A stretch of 25,897 nucleotides of DNA from Thoreauomyces humboldtii (GCA_027596035.1 JADGJA010000286.1:1-25897), one strand, 5' to 3'. Counted from the stretch's first letter, positions 1-11,056 are shown. The notes: generated from the sequence alone by a model not told the origin. A program made the numbers and translations.

Positions 1-682
1 CGTTGGGGATCCATACCTCCCGCTTCCTGTCTCGTCCGCTTTGCGCTCGGATCATCGTCTTCTTCCGTACGTGGTCGCTTGCCGGTCGTCCCTGTCGTCG
101 TCGCATCCGGTGGTCCCGAAGCTGGTCCGGGAGTTTGTTTCCCCGCCGAGTAAGCTCCTTCCCGCATCTTCACGGCGTTCGATTTCGTCTTTCCATAGGT
201 AATGGTCTGTGGAATTTTGCTTTTGAGTTAGGGACTCTTGCATCCCCGAACCCCCTGCACCGATCACCCTCATCCCGCTCCTGTGCCACGGGTTCCTCCG
301 TTTGGGAGATGTCCCCCCAGTCTCATACCATCGACTTCTCAAAGAGTGGGAACCCCTGGAGTGATCGCATCGCGGTGGTGGCATCCGTGATCTCCTTGAA
401 CACGACCCATGCCTGACCTCTCTCCCGCTTTGAGGACATGACCACGACGTCCGCGATCTGTCCGTGTTGCGAGAACAGGTAGTAGATTGTCTTCTTCAGC
501 ACTGGGTGGTATTGAGGATTTCCAAAAGGCAATTAGCCGACAACCTGGTGGAACCCCCTGGAAGAAGAGAGACAAGATGTAGCAGTCTTTTTGATACCAT
601 CTTTATTCGTCCTGTCGTCCAGATTCTTGAGGTAAAGGGTGACGCTTGGCGGTATGCTCTGTGTGCTCGTTGCTGTGGTCAT
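1..682 (-). CDS. U1A / U2B''-type snRNP protein (SNF family), N-terminal part, truncated by the window edge
   Basis: Spliceosomal RNA-binding protein of the U1A/U2B''/SNF family, which binds U1 or U2 snRNA stem-loops in the nucleus. Proposed exons, read on the minus strand: 682-598, 501-329 and 206-1, with introns of 96 and 122 bp (donors GTATCA and GTATGA, acceptors CCCAG and CCACAG). The join gives about 155 residues holding one full RRM. RNP2 reads LYLKNL near residue 16, RNP1 reads RGQAWVVF, and the family-typical SLQGFPLFEKSM is followed across intron 2 by TITYGKTKSNAVK. The start ATG at 682 directly precedes a short Thr/Ser leader. After the RRM comes a Gly/Pro/Thr-rich linker with a basic patch (KRPRTEE), as in this family. 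The second RRM would lie beyond the window. U1A cannot be told from U2B'' with only RRM1 visible. Confidence 0.9.
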
Positions 683-991
683 TGCTGATGTGTTGTGTGA
701 GGGCTGGTTGCTGAGCGCTTCTTGTGAGCGAGGAACGGGGAACGCTGGGGGATCGCTGAATCTGTAATGAACATGCTGCGCCACGGAAGCTATCCAAGTG
801 TTCGCAGAGTGTTCGTGCAGAAGCGAGTCAGTCGCAGGACCGGATGATATTCTAACGTATTCTACGTGGACAACGCAATATAGGTGCATAACTTTTCATG
901 CATGCAGAGAGATGGGACCAAAAACCTGGTCGGTGGGTGGAAAGTGGAGGAACGGGGGTACAGCATCAGGCACAGACAATCTCTTCTTGCC
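683..991. other. Intergenic region between the snRNP gene and EBP1
   Basis: This 309-bp stretch lies upstream of the snRNP start (682) and downstream of the EBP1 stop (992-994). Both genes read leftward, so it should contain the EBP1 3' UTR and the snRNP promoter. I see no convincing ORF, RNA gene or repeat. The reading frames open here are antisense or chance frames without conserved motifs. Confidence 0.5.
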
Positions 992-2365
992 CTACGACAT
1001 GTCCATGGCCGCGACGGCAGCAATCTTCTTCGTCTTGACGGATTTTGGGCGAGCGTTGGTGGCCAGCGCCGCGTGCTCCGAGGTTCCGATGTCGATCTCC
1101 GAGTGGACGTATGGGAGGGGAAGGTCGGACGCCGTGATCCGAAGGGGTCCACCGTTCGTGGACGATCGAACGAGGACCGTGGCTGCGAACCGGGCAACGT
1201 GCTCTCCCGTGGATTCGATCTGCATGAGCTCTGGAACGAGAAGACCGTGGGCGAGGAGTTCCTAGACAACCGATATGAAAGGGGTCAGCTTACGCGTACT
1301 CGACGGTGAAATAGTAGGAGACATAAAAGACACACCTGAATGCCGAGACGGTGCATGGGTGCCAAGCCGAGGAGGTTCCTCTGGGCGAAGGGGAAGACGG
1401 AGAATGTGTCGGCGGCAGCGGCGAGGGTAGACCTCGACGCCTTGCTCTTCAGGTTGTAGAACCTGTTGACGTCCCTTACGAGGACGTTGGGCCTCTGCTG
1501 CTGAATCTCCTTCACTTCTCCTGATCCCGTCGACAGGACAACGTCGATAACGTACACGTCTCCAGCCTCGATGACCACATCCCCCTCCATTTCCTCCTCT
1601 CCTCCCTCATCGGGCGAGTTGTGAATCTGCGTTCCAGAGTTCAGCAGGAATCGCTTGACTTGCCGGGAGAAGGTGGTGGCCACCGGCATGCAGCCAAAGT
1701 GCTCGGCAATGTTCGCGATGGCCATGGTGATGTCGCTGGTGGTGGTCCCTGGGACCAGAAGGTTGAGAGCAGCGGTGGAAGCGTAGTGGGCGGCGCAGAC
1801 GACGTCGGCTTGTCGGCCAGTGGTGGGGGTAGAGGGGTCGCTGGTGAGGACGGTAGTGTGCGCGAGGAGGGAGATGTAACCGTCGATGTGTACTCCAAAG
1901 TCACTAATGTGGGGAGAATGTTGGCCTCGCTGAACCGACGCTCTTCCGCGCGTCCAGGTGCTTACATCTTGACAAGGTCTCCGTCGCGAAGAACAACCAC
2001 TTCAGTATCGTCGACGGGGGTGGAGTTACGCACGACGTTGTTCACGCAAAGGCAGGTGGGACGCGCGATTCCTCGCTCTCCCTTCTTGTGAACCTTGTCG
2101 GTCTCTGCCAGCAGAAGCGCATCTCCGGTAGCACAAACGTCGATGATCCGTGCACCAATCACCACGTAGCTGAGGAGCTGTTTCATGACAGCTGAGAAGG
2201 TTGGCCAGACGGGTTAGCTAAAGGAACAAACTTCTTGAGGGAGGGCAACGGACCATTTGCAATGTCGGCACCGAGACGGTACTTTGTGACGACGGCGGGG
2301 TCCGCCAGGTTGTTGTCCTGGTCGAGACGGTCGATCGTAGGTTGCGAGATATCCATAAGAGACAT
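992..2365 (-). CDS. PA2G4: EBP1 / PA2G4 (Cdb4-like), methionine-aminopeptidase-fold protein
   Basis: Catalytically inactive member of the methionine aminopeptidase fold. Family members bind 60S ribosomal subunits near the exit tunnel and act in ribosome biogenesis and growth control. Exons on the minus strand: 2365-2254, 2191-1966, 1903-1336, 1261-992, giving 391 residues, close to human PA2G4 (394). Family landmarks are VVTKYRLGADIAN at the N-terminus, CVNNVVRNSTP, GDLVKIDFGVHIDGYI across intron 2, the insert starting TFSRQVKRFLLNSGTQIHN, and RFAATVLVRSSTNGGPLRIT near the end. The His of the catalytic enzymes' conserved segment is not present (VVRNS), as expected for EBP1. The start at 2365 (MSLMDISQ) was chosen over an upstream in-frame ATG because homology begins just after it. 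The C-terminus is short, with KTKK in place of the long Lys tract of animal EBP1. It ends with TAG. Confidence 0.93.
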
Positions 2366-2570
2366 GGTTGAGGCTATATTCGTGTGTCGAGTACTGGACG
2401 TGTGTGGGGATGGGTTCGAAATGTCGAGTTGGAGGGAAAAGACGACGGGGGAAAAAAGAAAAAGGGGAAATGTGGCATTGGGAGTTCTTGCTGATTGCTG
2501 CGCAGAAACCCCTTTGCCCCCTCTCGCCTCACTCACCTGGGGGACCCTCAAACACCTTATACGAAGCACG
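2366..2570. promoter_or_regulatory. Shared divergent promoter of EBP1 and RPAP3
   Basis: Only 205 bp separate the EBP1 start (2365, leftward) from the first RPAP3 ATG (2571, rightward), so both promoters and 5' UTRs must share this space. It is purine-rich on the plus strand around 2430-2480 (AAAAAAGAAAAAGGGG-type tract) and pyrimidine-rich on the complement. I see no clear TATA box. Co-regulation is an inference from spacing only. Confidence 0.55.
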
Positions 2571-4653
2571 ATGATGGCAGCAAACACGGCAATGAACGTT
2601 CGTCAGAACGCTGAGGAACTCAAGGTTGGGGCACTGGAGAGCACATGCACCTTATTATCAGGATCTCGTCTGACATGCTCTGCCTGCATTGAAAGGATTA
2701 CCTGCGCGATCTTCAATCTTGGGAGAGCGAGATAAAAGCAAAGGATAAGGCCGCAAAGGTCCAGAAGCAACCCGCAAAGGTGCGCCTGGATCACCTGACG
2801 GAGTTCTTTGAACACAGTTTCTGAAGCCGCTCCACAGACAGCACCTCCCGTGCGGGGTGCCGGTACCGTCGTATCGCCGCCGCGGAAGCAGCCCGCTGCT
2901 ACCGTCCGACCGAAAGCTGCCAGCAACACGAAAGCAGCAGATCCATCAGCCTCCGTGGCCTCTGCGAAAGGCGGAAAGCTCAGCGGATATGATTACAGGG
3001 CTTGGGACAAGTTCGATGTGGTGCGAGATACACGCGGTCTGCTCGAATGGAGTTCTTAGCGTGCTGACGGACGTGACTTCCCTCCTTAGAACGAGGCCCT
3101 GGCGGATGTCGATGCACCATCTACCGGAAAATCAAAGTCTTCCGAAACTATTGCTGAAGCTTCCGACCGGAATATCGAGGAATCCCTCATCGAGAAGGAG
3201 AAGGGCAACGCATGGTTCAAGAAAGGCGACTACAAGCGAGCCATCACATGCTATACCAAGAGCATGGCCTTTGATACATCCAATGCCATCCTCCCCGTGA
3301 ATCGCGCCATGGCGTACTTGAAGCTGGACAAGTTTCAAGAGGCAGAGAAGGATTGCTCCACAGGCTTGGCACTGGATGCAAAGAGCTTGAAGGCGTTGTG
3401 GAGGAGAGGCATCGCTAGGAGAGAGCTGGGAAAATTCAAAGAGTCACAGAAAGATTTTGAGCAAGCCCTTGTGCTGGACCCAAGCAACAAGGCTGTCAAG
3501 GAGGATCTTGCGAAACTCGTCGCGAAGATGAAACCTCTGGTAAAGCGCTCGTGAGACTGAAGCAAATGTGCGTTGGAGGACCTTGTTGCTCACATCGTTC
3601 CACTAGCAAAAGGAAGTCACCGCGAAACGACCGACAACAGAACCTGCTCCGACACGACCTGTTCGACGGAGATTGGAGATCGAGGAAGTTGGAGACGCCA
3701 CCGTTCAACCGATGCTCATATCGCCTAACCCCTCGTCCTCCAACAAGATGACGCCGGCGAGCATGACCCCTGTCGCAACAAAGCGAACGTCTCCTTCCGC
3801 CGCCACTCCCGGATCTGGAATAAGCGAGCTTTCTCAACCAGCTGTCGTAAAGTCCAACTCCGCAAAAATCGCCCTTGTCGAGTCGGCAGCGAAAGCACCT
3901 GTTAAACTTTCTATCGAGGAAGTTCCAGCCGCGAGCAGCTCTGAGAAGCCGCAGCCGAAATCGCAAAACACGCCCGCTCCTTCACCCCCGCGAAGAACCA
4001 TCGTATCTTCTCCACCGAAACCCACCAGCGCCAACGCTTTGACAGTTCCAAAGACCATGTACGAGTTCGAGAGGGACTGGAAGTCTATCAAGAACGATGG
4101 TTCTGCACTTTACAGCTACATCAAGGTGCGAGGTTGTTTTCGTTGTAATGGTGTGGCTGATCTTGTGCTGTTCCGTGAACTGATAGCCTCTATGCGGATT
4201 AGGCGATAAATCCAGCCGACTTCCTCAAGATCTTCAAAAGCTCGCTCGAGAGCGATTACCTTGCACGGATCACGAGCGTCCTGTTAGAAAAGGGGAAAGA
4301 GTATGTGCACTATTCACTTCGCCAATGCTGGCTGAACGACCGGACGGCGGGGCTGATGCTGCTCTCCCTCCCCCAGGTTGAAGGATGTGACGGTCGCTTA
4401 TGAGATCCTGAAGGCGCTTTCGAGACTACCGAGGTTCGACATGACGCTCATGTTCCTCAGTAAGAAGGAGCAGCAGGGTAGGTTACCCTTTCTCATTGTC
4501 TTTACGTATTTACTACCCTTGACTTAACATTCCCGTGCGAAACCCCTAGTCGTGAGGGACATCTTCACGTGGCTTCGGTCGGAGGAAACAGGAACCATGA
4601 CATATACAGTCGAGGATGTAACCAGCCTTGCGAAGACGTACGGGATCAAGTAA
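2571..4653 (+). CDS. RPAP3: RPAP3 homologue (R2TP/PAQosome Hsp90 co-chaperone, Tah1-like TPR)
   Basis: RPAP3 links Hsp90/Hsp70 to the R2TP complex (RPAP3/Tah1, PIH1D1/Pih1, RuvBL1/2), which assembles RNA polymerases, snoRNPs and PIKK kinases. Eight exons: 2571-2624, 2696-2779, 2838-3020, 3090-3539, 3613-4125, 4203-4300, 4377-4477, 4550-4653, giving 528 residues. The N-terminus has the family motif RQNAEELKDYLRDLQSWE, rebuilt across intron 1. YDYRAWDKFDV follows near residue 100. One three-repeat TPR domain lies at about 139-250, with dicarboxylate-clamp residues visible (EKGN, PVNRAMAY, KALWRRG). A Ser/Pro/Lys-rich linker follows. The RPAP3_C (Monad/RuvBL-binding) domain covers about 405-528, starting at MYEFERDW and including PRFDMTLMFLS. 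Start 2571 has a second Met directly after it, and 2592 is an alternative. Animal RPAP3 has two TPR domains; only one is seen here. Confidence 0.93.
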
Positions 4654-4791
4654 ACAAGACCTGCATTTCGTTCCTGCCTCCTGGCCTGTTTTTTTTTTTT
4701 TTTTGGGAAATGATATCCGGATCCGGCCACGTGCAATGATCCATGGACGAAGGATTTGTCGTCAAGAAAGCATCATATTTCCTCATCCATT
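4654..4791. terminator. Convergent 3' ends with a 16-base T run
   Basis: RPAP3 (stop at 4651-4653) and the secreted-protein gene (stop at 4792-4794) converge with 138 bp between them. The gap holds a run of 16 Ts at 4689-4704, which is A-rich in the leftward transcript. It is a plausible place for 3' processing of both mRNAs, but no precise poly(A) signal can be named. Confidence 0.4.
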
Positions 4792-6230
4792 CTACACGCC
4801 TAGAACGCAGTTCCAGACATCGGTGGTATACAGCACAGAGAACAGCACCATCCAAAGCGACAGAGAATACGAGTCAACCGAAACCCGTGTAGCTGCGGAC
4901 CCGGGTAGCGGCGTCGCCACGACCGGGTTCGCGACGCCGCACGTTGTGTAGTTGCTCACGAGGGACACGTCCTTGAAGACCCACGAGGACGTGTTGTCCG
5001 TGGCGAAGTTGGTCCAGCTGAACGTGTCGACGCTCCGAAGCTGGGTGGCTGAGAGGTAGCTCGCCAACGGGACCACGTAGGTTTTGGTCGTGTTGCCTGG
5101 TGTCAAGGTTGCTAGGGTGACCTGGGATACGTTGTTGGTGGGGCCGTACACTGCGTTGACTTGGAACGAGCCCTAGAAACCGTACAATGAACGGCAAAGT
5201 CAGGGAGATTGAAAAACCTGGTCGTGGACCTTCGGGCCATGTGGCTCTTACTTTTGGAGCGTCGGTATGCACTGAAAAAACGAGGTTCGGAGTGACCGTC
5301 ATGTCGAACGGCTTGCCGTCCAGCGCAATGTTCTCGTAAAAATACGAGGTCTTGTTTCTAGGTACCATGGTCGCTTGGTCGTCGGCGACCGAGTACGAGG
5401 TCATCGTATGATCGTCGAACGCGGTAACTCCCTAACCGATCCATGAGTTTTCAGCGTCCGGATACATTCCATCTCCTTTCTCCCCTCTGAACCCTCACCA
5501 AGTCGTTCGCTCCAGTTGTCGTGAACGAGTCCACCACGACCCGCTGACAAGCGTTGTTGGCTGTCGAGTTCGTCCAATTCGGGATGACATCGGTTCGAGT
5601 GACGAGGGTGACTCCCGAGGATCCACACGACGACAGGGAGTCGACCGACCCCAAGTTCGAGAAGGTCCAAGGAGCCGTTCCCTCCGTGGTGTTCATCCTC
5701 GTGATCGCGATGGACCAGAGGGTCGCGTTCGGAAACGCCGTCAGATACGTCTGGGTGTCGACGGCGAGGGTGGTGGGCTGCGGGAACGCACCCTCCACGA
5801 TTGCACCGCCTATCCTCGTCCCGTTGGATCCACATCCCGTCTCCAACTGCACGGCGAAGCGGACGGTCGATGCGGTCTGGAGCGTGAAGAGGATGAACCG
5901 GTTGGTGGTGGTCGTCGTCGGGAAGCAGTTGACGATCTCGTAGAAGTAGCTGGTGCCGTTCAGTCTCGGGACCACGGACAGGGCGTTGTTGCCGAACGCG
6001 AAGGAGGTCGCGGTGTGATCGTCGCTGACGGAATAGCCTAGATTGTTGTGTACCGTATTACCGAACGAGTCGATGACAACGGAGGGGGTGCATGTCGCCG
6101 TGGCCGTGGCCGTCGTGGTCGTCGTGGTTGTACTTTGTGCGGCGACGGGACCGCTTCCGACAGCCGCTGTCAACGCTAATGCACCGACGGCAAACCGAAC
6201 GGTAGTGCGAAGTATGGTCAACACCGACAT
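4792..6230 (-). CDS. Secreted protein with two tandem homologous domains (unknown function)
   Basis: I do not recognise a named family. Exons on the minus strand: 6230-5499, 5431-5252, 5172-4792, all phase 0, giving 430 residues. Residues 1-31 form a signal peptide: a short basic stretch, a hydrophobic core (FAVGALALTAAVG) and an AxA-type end (VAAQ). A Thr/Ala stretch follows. Two similar units of about 170-180 residues then follow, from about 51 and about 231. Unit 1 opens VVIDSF, with NNLGYSVSDDHTATS and GTSYFYEI. Unit 2 has VVVDSF, NDLGVTAFDDHTMTS and KTSYFYENI. Each unit ends in a conserved block with one Cys (LSSCG, NYTTCG). Many NxS/T sites suggest N-glycosylation. The last 25 or so residues are partly hydrophobic and might be a GPI-attachment signal, but this is weak. 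A beta-sandwich cell-wall or carbohydrate-binding role is only a guess. Confidence 0.8.
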
Positions 6231-6744
6231 CTGGAGGACGGGTTCTTGTTGATGTCGAGCGGAAGCGATTTGAAAGACTCGACGCTTCGACGCTTGCTAT
6301 AGTGCAAGGAAAATGTCCCCCGAATCGTACGTAGCAAGGGTGAAGACGCGCTTGGCAAGATGCTGTCCAAATCTTGAGTGTCATCAATGGGTTGAATCGT
6401 AACCGGGTTAGGGGAAGGGCGATGTCGGCGTATCGGTGGGGGTTGAATACCCATACGTGTTGAGTTGCCGTGCAAGTCTGAGTCCTACGTCTACCGGCAC
6501 AGCCGAGGACGCAAAGGGTTGGTTGTGAGAGATATTGAATATGCGAAAGGAGAATGCAGATTAGAAGGGTGAAAAATGGGTGCAAAGAAAGGAAAAGCGC
6601 GGCGAGGCCATGCGTCAAGGGATAAAAAGGGTGTGTGAGATAGCCCAGGGAATGCGTGTCGAGGGGTAAAGAAAGAGTATAAAGAGGTTAGGATGAAAGG
6701 AATGGGAGAGGACAGAGCGTTGAAGGGGAACCGGAGACATTTCG
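6231..6744. other. Intergenic: promoter of the secreted-protein gene and SPA2 3' flank
   Basis: This 514-bp stretch lies between the start of the secreted-protein gene and the SPA2 stop; both genes read leftward. The plus strand is purine-rich from about 6520 to 6730 (GAAAGGAGAATG-like runs), so the transcribed strand is pyrimidine-rich. No conserved ORF, RNA gene or repeat array is visible. Confidence 0.5.
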
Positions 6745-9454
6745 TTACTCGATGAGGCTGATGAGTTCCTTTACGTACTGAAAAAAGGGAAGCAAGTATG
6801 TGGGTTAGCTTCCCCCGGATCATCCATTCTCTTGCTCCAAGGGACTTTGTCCCTCACCTTCGCAATCTCGTAACTCGAACTGGCGAGCTTCTGCTTCCCA
6901 GTCTTGCTGTTGGGTTGCTGCACCATCTGCTCTCCGAGATGCTCCAGCCGCTTGTTGGCCGTGCTCAAGTCCTCGAGGATCATCTCCCCTCGACTCCTGA
7001 ACTCTTGTCCGCTGGGTCGGTGGAGGGTGTCTCGGGCCACGACGACGAGGTTGTCGACGATCCGGGTGATGCCCGACACGGTCGACGTGAAGGGTGGAGG
7101 AGAGGAGGGTTGAGATGGGTCGGAGGCGTTGGGTGGGGGAGCACGCATGGCGTAGAGAAGTGATTGGATGGCTTGCACGATCTGGTCGGTTTGCTTTTCG
7201 AGGAAGATCTGTTTTGATGAAAAGAAGAAGCACATTTAATCTTGTGCAGATTTTGGGTTTCCCAACCATTCACCCTGTTACCTTCAACTCATCAATTTCG
7301 AACGCATCGTCCTGCTGTTGCAGTTGCTGCTGCTGCTGGCTATTGTTATCAGCATGTCCACCACCTTCCTGGTCGCCACCGGGCTGCTTCATCCTGACCA
7401 CCTTGACCAACTCTACGATGGTAGCCGTGAGATGGGTCGCAGCGGCATCTAGATGAGCAACGTTAGCGGTCCCGAGAGCCGTGGCGTGAACCTTTGCAGC
7501 GTTCATCAGGTTGTTCAAGGCGGACGCCAGCCGGTTCTTGGTGTCGGCCAAACGATCCCTGTCGGAATCGGTCAGGACGGCCTGGGCGGCGTTGCTGTTC
7601 TCAAAGTCCTCGGTGTCCTCGGTGATGTTCTTGCAGGCGATCACGATGGATTTCATGGCCACGAGGACAGAGGTTGGGATGTCGCTCCGAGCAGCTCGGA
7701 GGAGATCGTCGACCGCCGATTGGTAGGCTGAGATGCGGTTGCGGTCGATGACGCCTTGATCGTCGTTGCCCGAGCCCGGTTGCGAGGCGAAAGGAGCCGA
7801 GGAAGTCCCTTCCCGTGCAGTGTTGCTGTTGCTGCTGTTGGCATAGTCATTTTGCTGCCGACCATTGTTATTCGATCGGCTGCTTTCGCGGGACTGGGCA
7901 AGCTGAGAAAGGGTTTAGCATGGCCCTGACAATTCACAGAAGCGCGGAGGACGAGTAAATTACCTCATCCTTCAATTGTTTTATTGTCGTACGATCACGG
8001 TCCCTCTCCCCAAGGAGCTCCTCGTTCTTTCGGGAAAGCGATTTGATCTCGTCAAGCAGGTTCGTCGCTTCTGCACGGATGTCGTTGGCGATCTGCAGCA
8101 CCGTAAAGAGGTAAGCCTTCATTCTCTGCATGCAGCCGAGGAAGAGATGCTCATACCTGTTGCTGGTTGTTGTAATCATCCTGCAAGCTTTCGAAATCTT
8201 CTTTCAGTTTTGCATGCTGCGCTTCTAGTCGGTCGATCTTTTCGGCCTGCTCATCGTTGGTCTAAAGTCCCGGACATCCCATATCAGAATCCGCATAGAG
8301 GGGAGACCCACAGATAGGACGTAAATCACGCACCTTGTGCTGAGCGGTGAGCTTCTGTTCGAGATCACTTATCCGGCTTTTCGCCTTGTCATAGCCTTCC
8401 AAGTCCTGCTCCAGATCCTTCACGTGGACCTGCACGGCCTCGTACTCTTTCCGCATCTTCTCCAGATCCGCATGCTGGGCCTATCAAGAAGCCCATAAAT
8501 CAGCAATCTCAACTAGTTTTTGAGCAAATATGGCGTTCCCGATCGCACGCACCGAAAGACCCGAGTTCCCGGACCCGTATCCGGGCTTCGGGTTGGTAAG
8601 CATGTTCCCAAGATCCGCCATCAAGTTGTCCAGGGACGTGAAGTTGACAGCCGACGGGTCGGCCGCCGATCTAGGTCGTCCGTTGTCGGCAGGAGGCGGG
8701 GCCGAAAGAGCCTTGCCCTCGTAAGGCTGCGAATACTGCGTCTCGTACTGCTGAGCGTTGGCATACGGTGAAGTGGTGGTGACCTGCACCTGACGGGGTT
8801 CTGGCTGCAAAGGAAGGACACCATTGGAGGAACCGACGGGGGCGGATGCAGGCTGATGTTGCTGCTGATATTGCTGTTGCTGCTGCTGTTGGCTGTTGTT
8901 GTTGTTGTTCTCCCCATGCCGTGGGTCCGGGCCGTACCGCGCCTCGTAGTCATCGACCACCTGGGGAAATCTGCGCTCGATCTCGTAGAACACATCGCTG
9001 GCGAGATCTTTGAACCGGGATGCTGGAAGCGTGGCGAGCTTTTGGCGCGCCTGGTTGCGCTTCGGATGGAAATCATCGCGTACCGGCAGGAAAGGCACTA
9101 CATCGGAGGAACGCAAAATTCAGTGAAATTGTTCTCGTCTGTAAACGGGGCATCCCTCTTTTCTCCTTGTCTTCCATCAAGAAGTTCCGCTCTCCCGTCG
9201 GTCCTGGTCCACAGAAATCCCGACGAACGCCTTCGCTCACCATCGCCGGAATCCGCCTGCCTCCTGTTCATCTCATCGAACACATCGGTGGAGAGTTCCG
9301 TGAACTGCTGACGTGTGAGCCGCGTAAGCTTTTCCCTGGCCGAGGTCCTCTGGTTTGAGTGAGTTCCTGCGGCGCGCTGGGACTGCAGGTAGGACTGTAG
9401 GTAGGAGCGAAGATGCTCGTAGTGGGTCGCTGCGACCTCTGTTGGCTCGGACAT
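6745..9454 (-). CDS. SPA2: Spa2-like polarisome scaffold protein
   Basis: Spa2 is the scaffold of the polarisome at sites of polarised growth; in yeasts it docks formins, Bud6/Pea2 and MAP-kinase-pathway kinases. Eight exons on the minus strand: 9454-9241, 9097-8553, 8480-8334, 8261-8157, 8092-7964, 7902-7282, 7208-6858, 6777-6745, giving 714 residues. Two Spa2-homology (GIT-type SHD) repeats lie at about 38-65 (AREKLTRLTRQQF..LSTDVFDEMNRR) and 86-115 (ARQKLATLPASRF..LASDVFYEIERR). The second follows the diagnostic VPFLPVRDDFHPKRN, which forms only when intron 1 is removed. An Asn/Gln-rich run sits near 134-152, and coiled coil at about 253-380. The conserved C-terminal region starts near ISAYQSAVDDLLRAARSDIP and ends SSSYEIAKYVKELISLIE; its last ten residues are on a separate 33-nt exon. 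All joins keep frame. It is smaller than S. cerevisiae Spa2, mainly in the middle. Confidence 0.93.
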
Positions 9455-10099
9455 TTTGCCTTATGAGCGATGCCTGAGGTGGGTGTTGCCGTTGAAACGT
9501 TGATTTCTGTCGTGTGCCCGGCAAACGGGGAAAAGGGGGAAGGTGCGGAGCCTGGAATCAATACAATCTGTTGATGCGAGGAGTCAATGAGGCTGGTTGG
9601 AGAGGCCCCCGTCCTTGAATGCTGATCCCTGAAATTCGAGGCTTGCAAGGGCTACTGCGTCGAGCGCAAGCGATAGAAGATTGTGTGTTGCGGGGATTGA
9701 AGGAATGGGAGCGGGGGAGAGAAATGGGGGAGAAGTCCGCAGCCCGCCCTCTTCGGCAACGAGAGACACCCACCACCACCCGACGCAAAACCAAAACAGC
9801 GGCAACCCAAAAAAAGATCAAAAACACCCAGCAGTCCGGACAAACCAACAGCTTCATGTAACAAATACCGTGCTGTACACATCGACTCCCAGGCATGACG
9901 TGAGCGTGGAGGTACGTGCGTGGGTCGCTGGCGCGGTCCTTTGAGCTGTTTGTTCCTTTTTGGTCTTTGACCAATGTACCGCATTTGAGTATTTGCAAAA
10001 GAAAGAGTGAAAAGCCAATGAAAGCTAACAACTATGTATAAAGTGGAGGGGTCCCCATAAAGAGAGAGCAGAAAAGAAGTCGGCTTGCAAAAAGTCCTT
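9455..10099. other. Intergenic: SPA2 promoter and 3' flank of the VC0807-like gene
   Basis: This 645-bp stretch lies between two leftward genes. Open frames here have low-complexity or arbitrary composition and no family motif. An A-rich segment on the plus strand near 9790-9840 would be T-rich on the SPA2-sense strand. No tRNA, repeat array or mobile element is recognised. Confidence 0.45.
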
Positions 10100-11056
10100 T
10101 CAAACGGCTGTGATGCCTCCACCAGCCTCCTTGACCATCTTGGCGTCATCCTGTGCGATCTGCCTTCTGAAGATGATGGACAGGATGACCTGGACGACAA
10201 AGACCGATCCCAACACGGCGGGACTCAGGATCTGAGACATGTTGGTGGCTTGCTTGATGTCCTTGACGAAGATGATGATGCATAGCTGGAGAAGAGGAGA
10301 AGAGGGAAACGGGTCAGACCCCCGAGCGGATATGATGGCGACTCCAAGGGACAAAAGATCCTGTCACCTTTGCGATGAACTCGCCCGTCAGCGAGACTCC
10401 CCAGAGCGCCGTGATGATCTTCAGGTTCCTTCGGAACCGAGGACGCGAGTGCCAGAGCGAGTCGTAGTACGGTGGGTCGCCATCCGCCATCATCTGGTAG
10501 GCCAAGGGACGGATGCGCTGGCCCTTCCACGTGATGGGCAGGAGGGTCCACAGCCACATGACGCCTACAGAGTTGAAGGCATCGAGATGAGTGAAAAGAA
10601 CCTCTGTCGACGCGAAGCAGCTCCTTGTTGCTCACCCATCAGAAGGAGGGTTATGGAGTCCTTGAGCAAGAGGATGCGCACGTTCTGGGTGACCTCGGAC
10701 AGGATCAGGGTGGCGATGAAGGAGACGACGATGACGCATCCGACAAACTCGATCTTCCGATAGCGGATCGCGTTGTAGAGGACGTAGAGGAGGGGAGGGA
10801 TGCCCGAGATGATCAGGACGACGATGAGCTGCAGCTTGTTCTGCAGGATGTAGTACAGCGCCAGTGGGATGATGACGTTGAAGGAGATGTTGGCCATGGA
10901 GTTCAGCTGGGCTTTCCTCTTCTGAGCCTTGGTCATTGGGGTGGGACCGATCTGGGTTGCGTTCTCGCTGTGGACGGGTTTGAGGAGGTCGTGCCGGTCA
11001 TCGTCGGTCCTGGGAGCAGGCGCGTAAACGCCAGTCGCCATTGTGGAGGAGGACAT
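10100..11056 (-). CDS. VC0807-like multispan membrane protein
   Basis: Predicted integral membrane protein of the VC0807-like group common in fungi; its biochemical role is not established. Exons on the minus strand: 11056-10636, 10564-10368, 10285-10100, giving 267 residues, with introns of 71 and 82 bp. A polar N-terminus of about 50 residues ends in TKAQKRKAQLNSMANISFN. Hydrophobic segments follow: VIIPLALYYIL, LIVVLIISGIPPLLYVLY, FVGCVIVVSFIATLIL, a segment around ITLLLMGVMWLWTLLP spanning intron 1, ITALWGVSLTGEFIAK-LCIIIFV across intron 2, and AVLGSVFVVQVILSIIF near the end. The pattern ISGIPPLLYVLYNAIRYRKIE and the later WHSRPRFRRNLKIITALWG are the features that recall the family. The next in-frame Met (11041) is an alternative start. 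Confidence 0.78.

Noticed and set aside
5554..5943. Plus-strand open frame opposite the secreted-protein gene
   Set aside because: It mirrors a long, well-supported signal-peptide protein and has no motif of its own.
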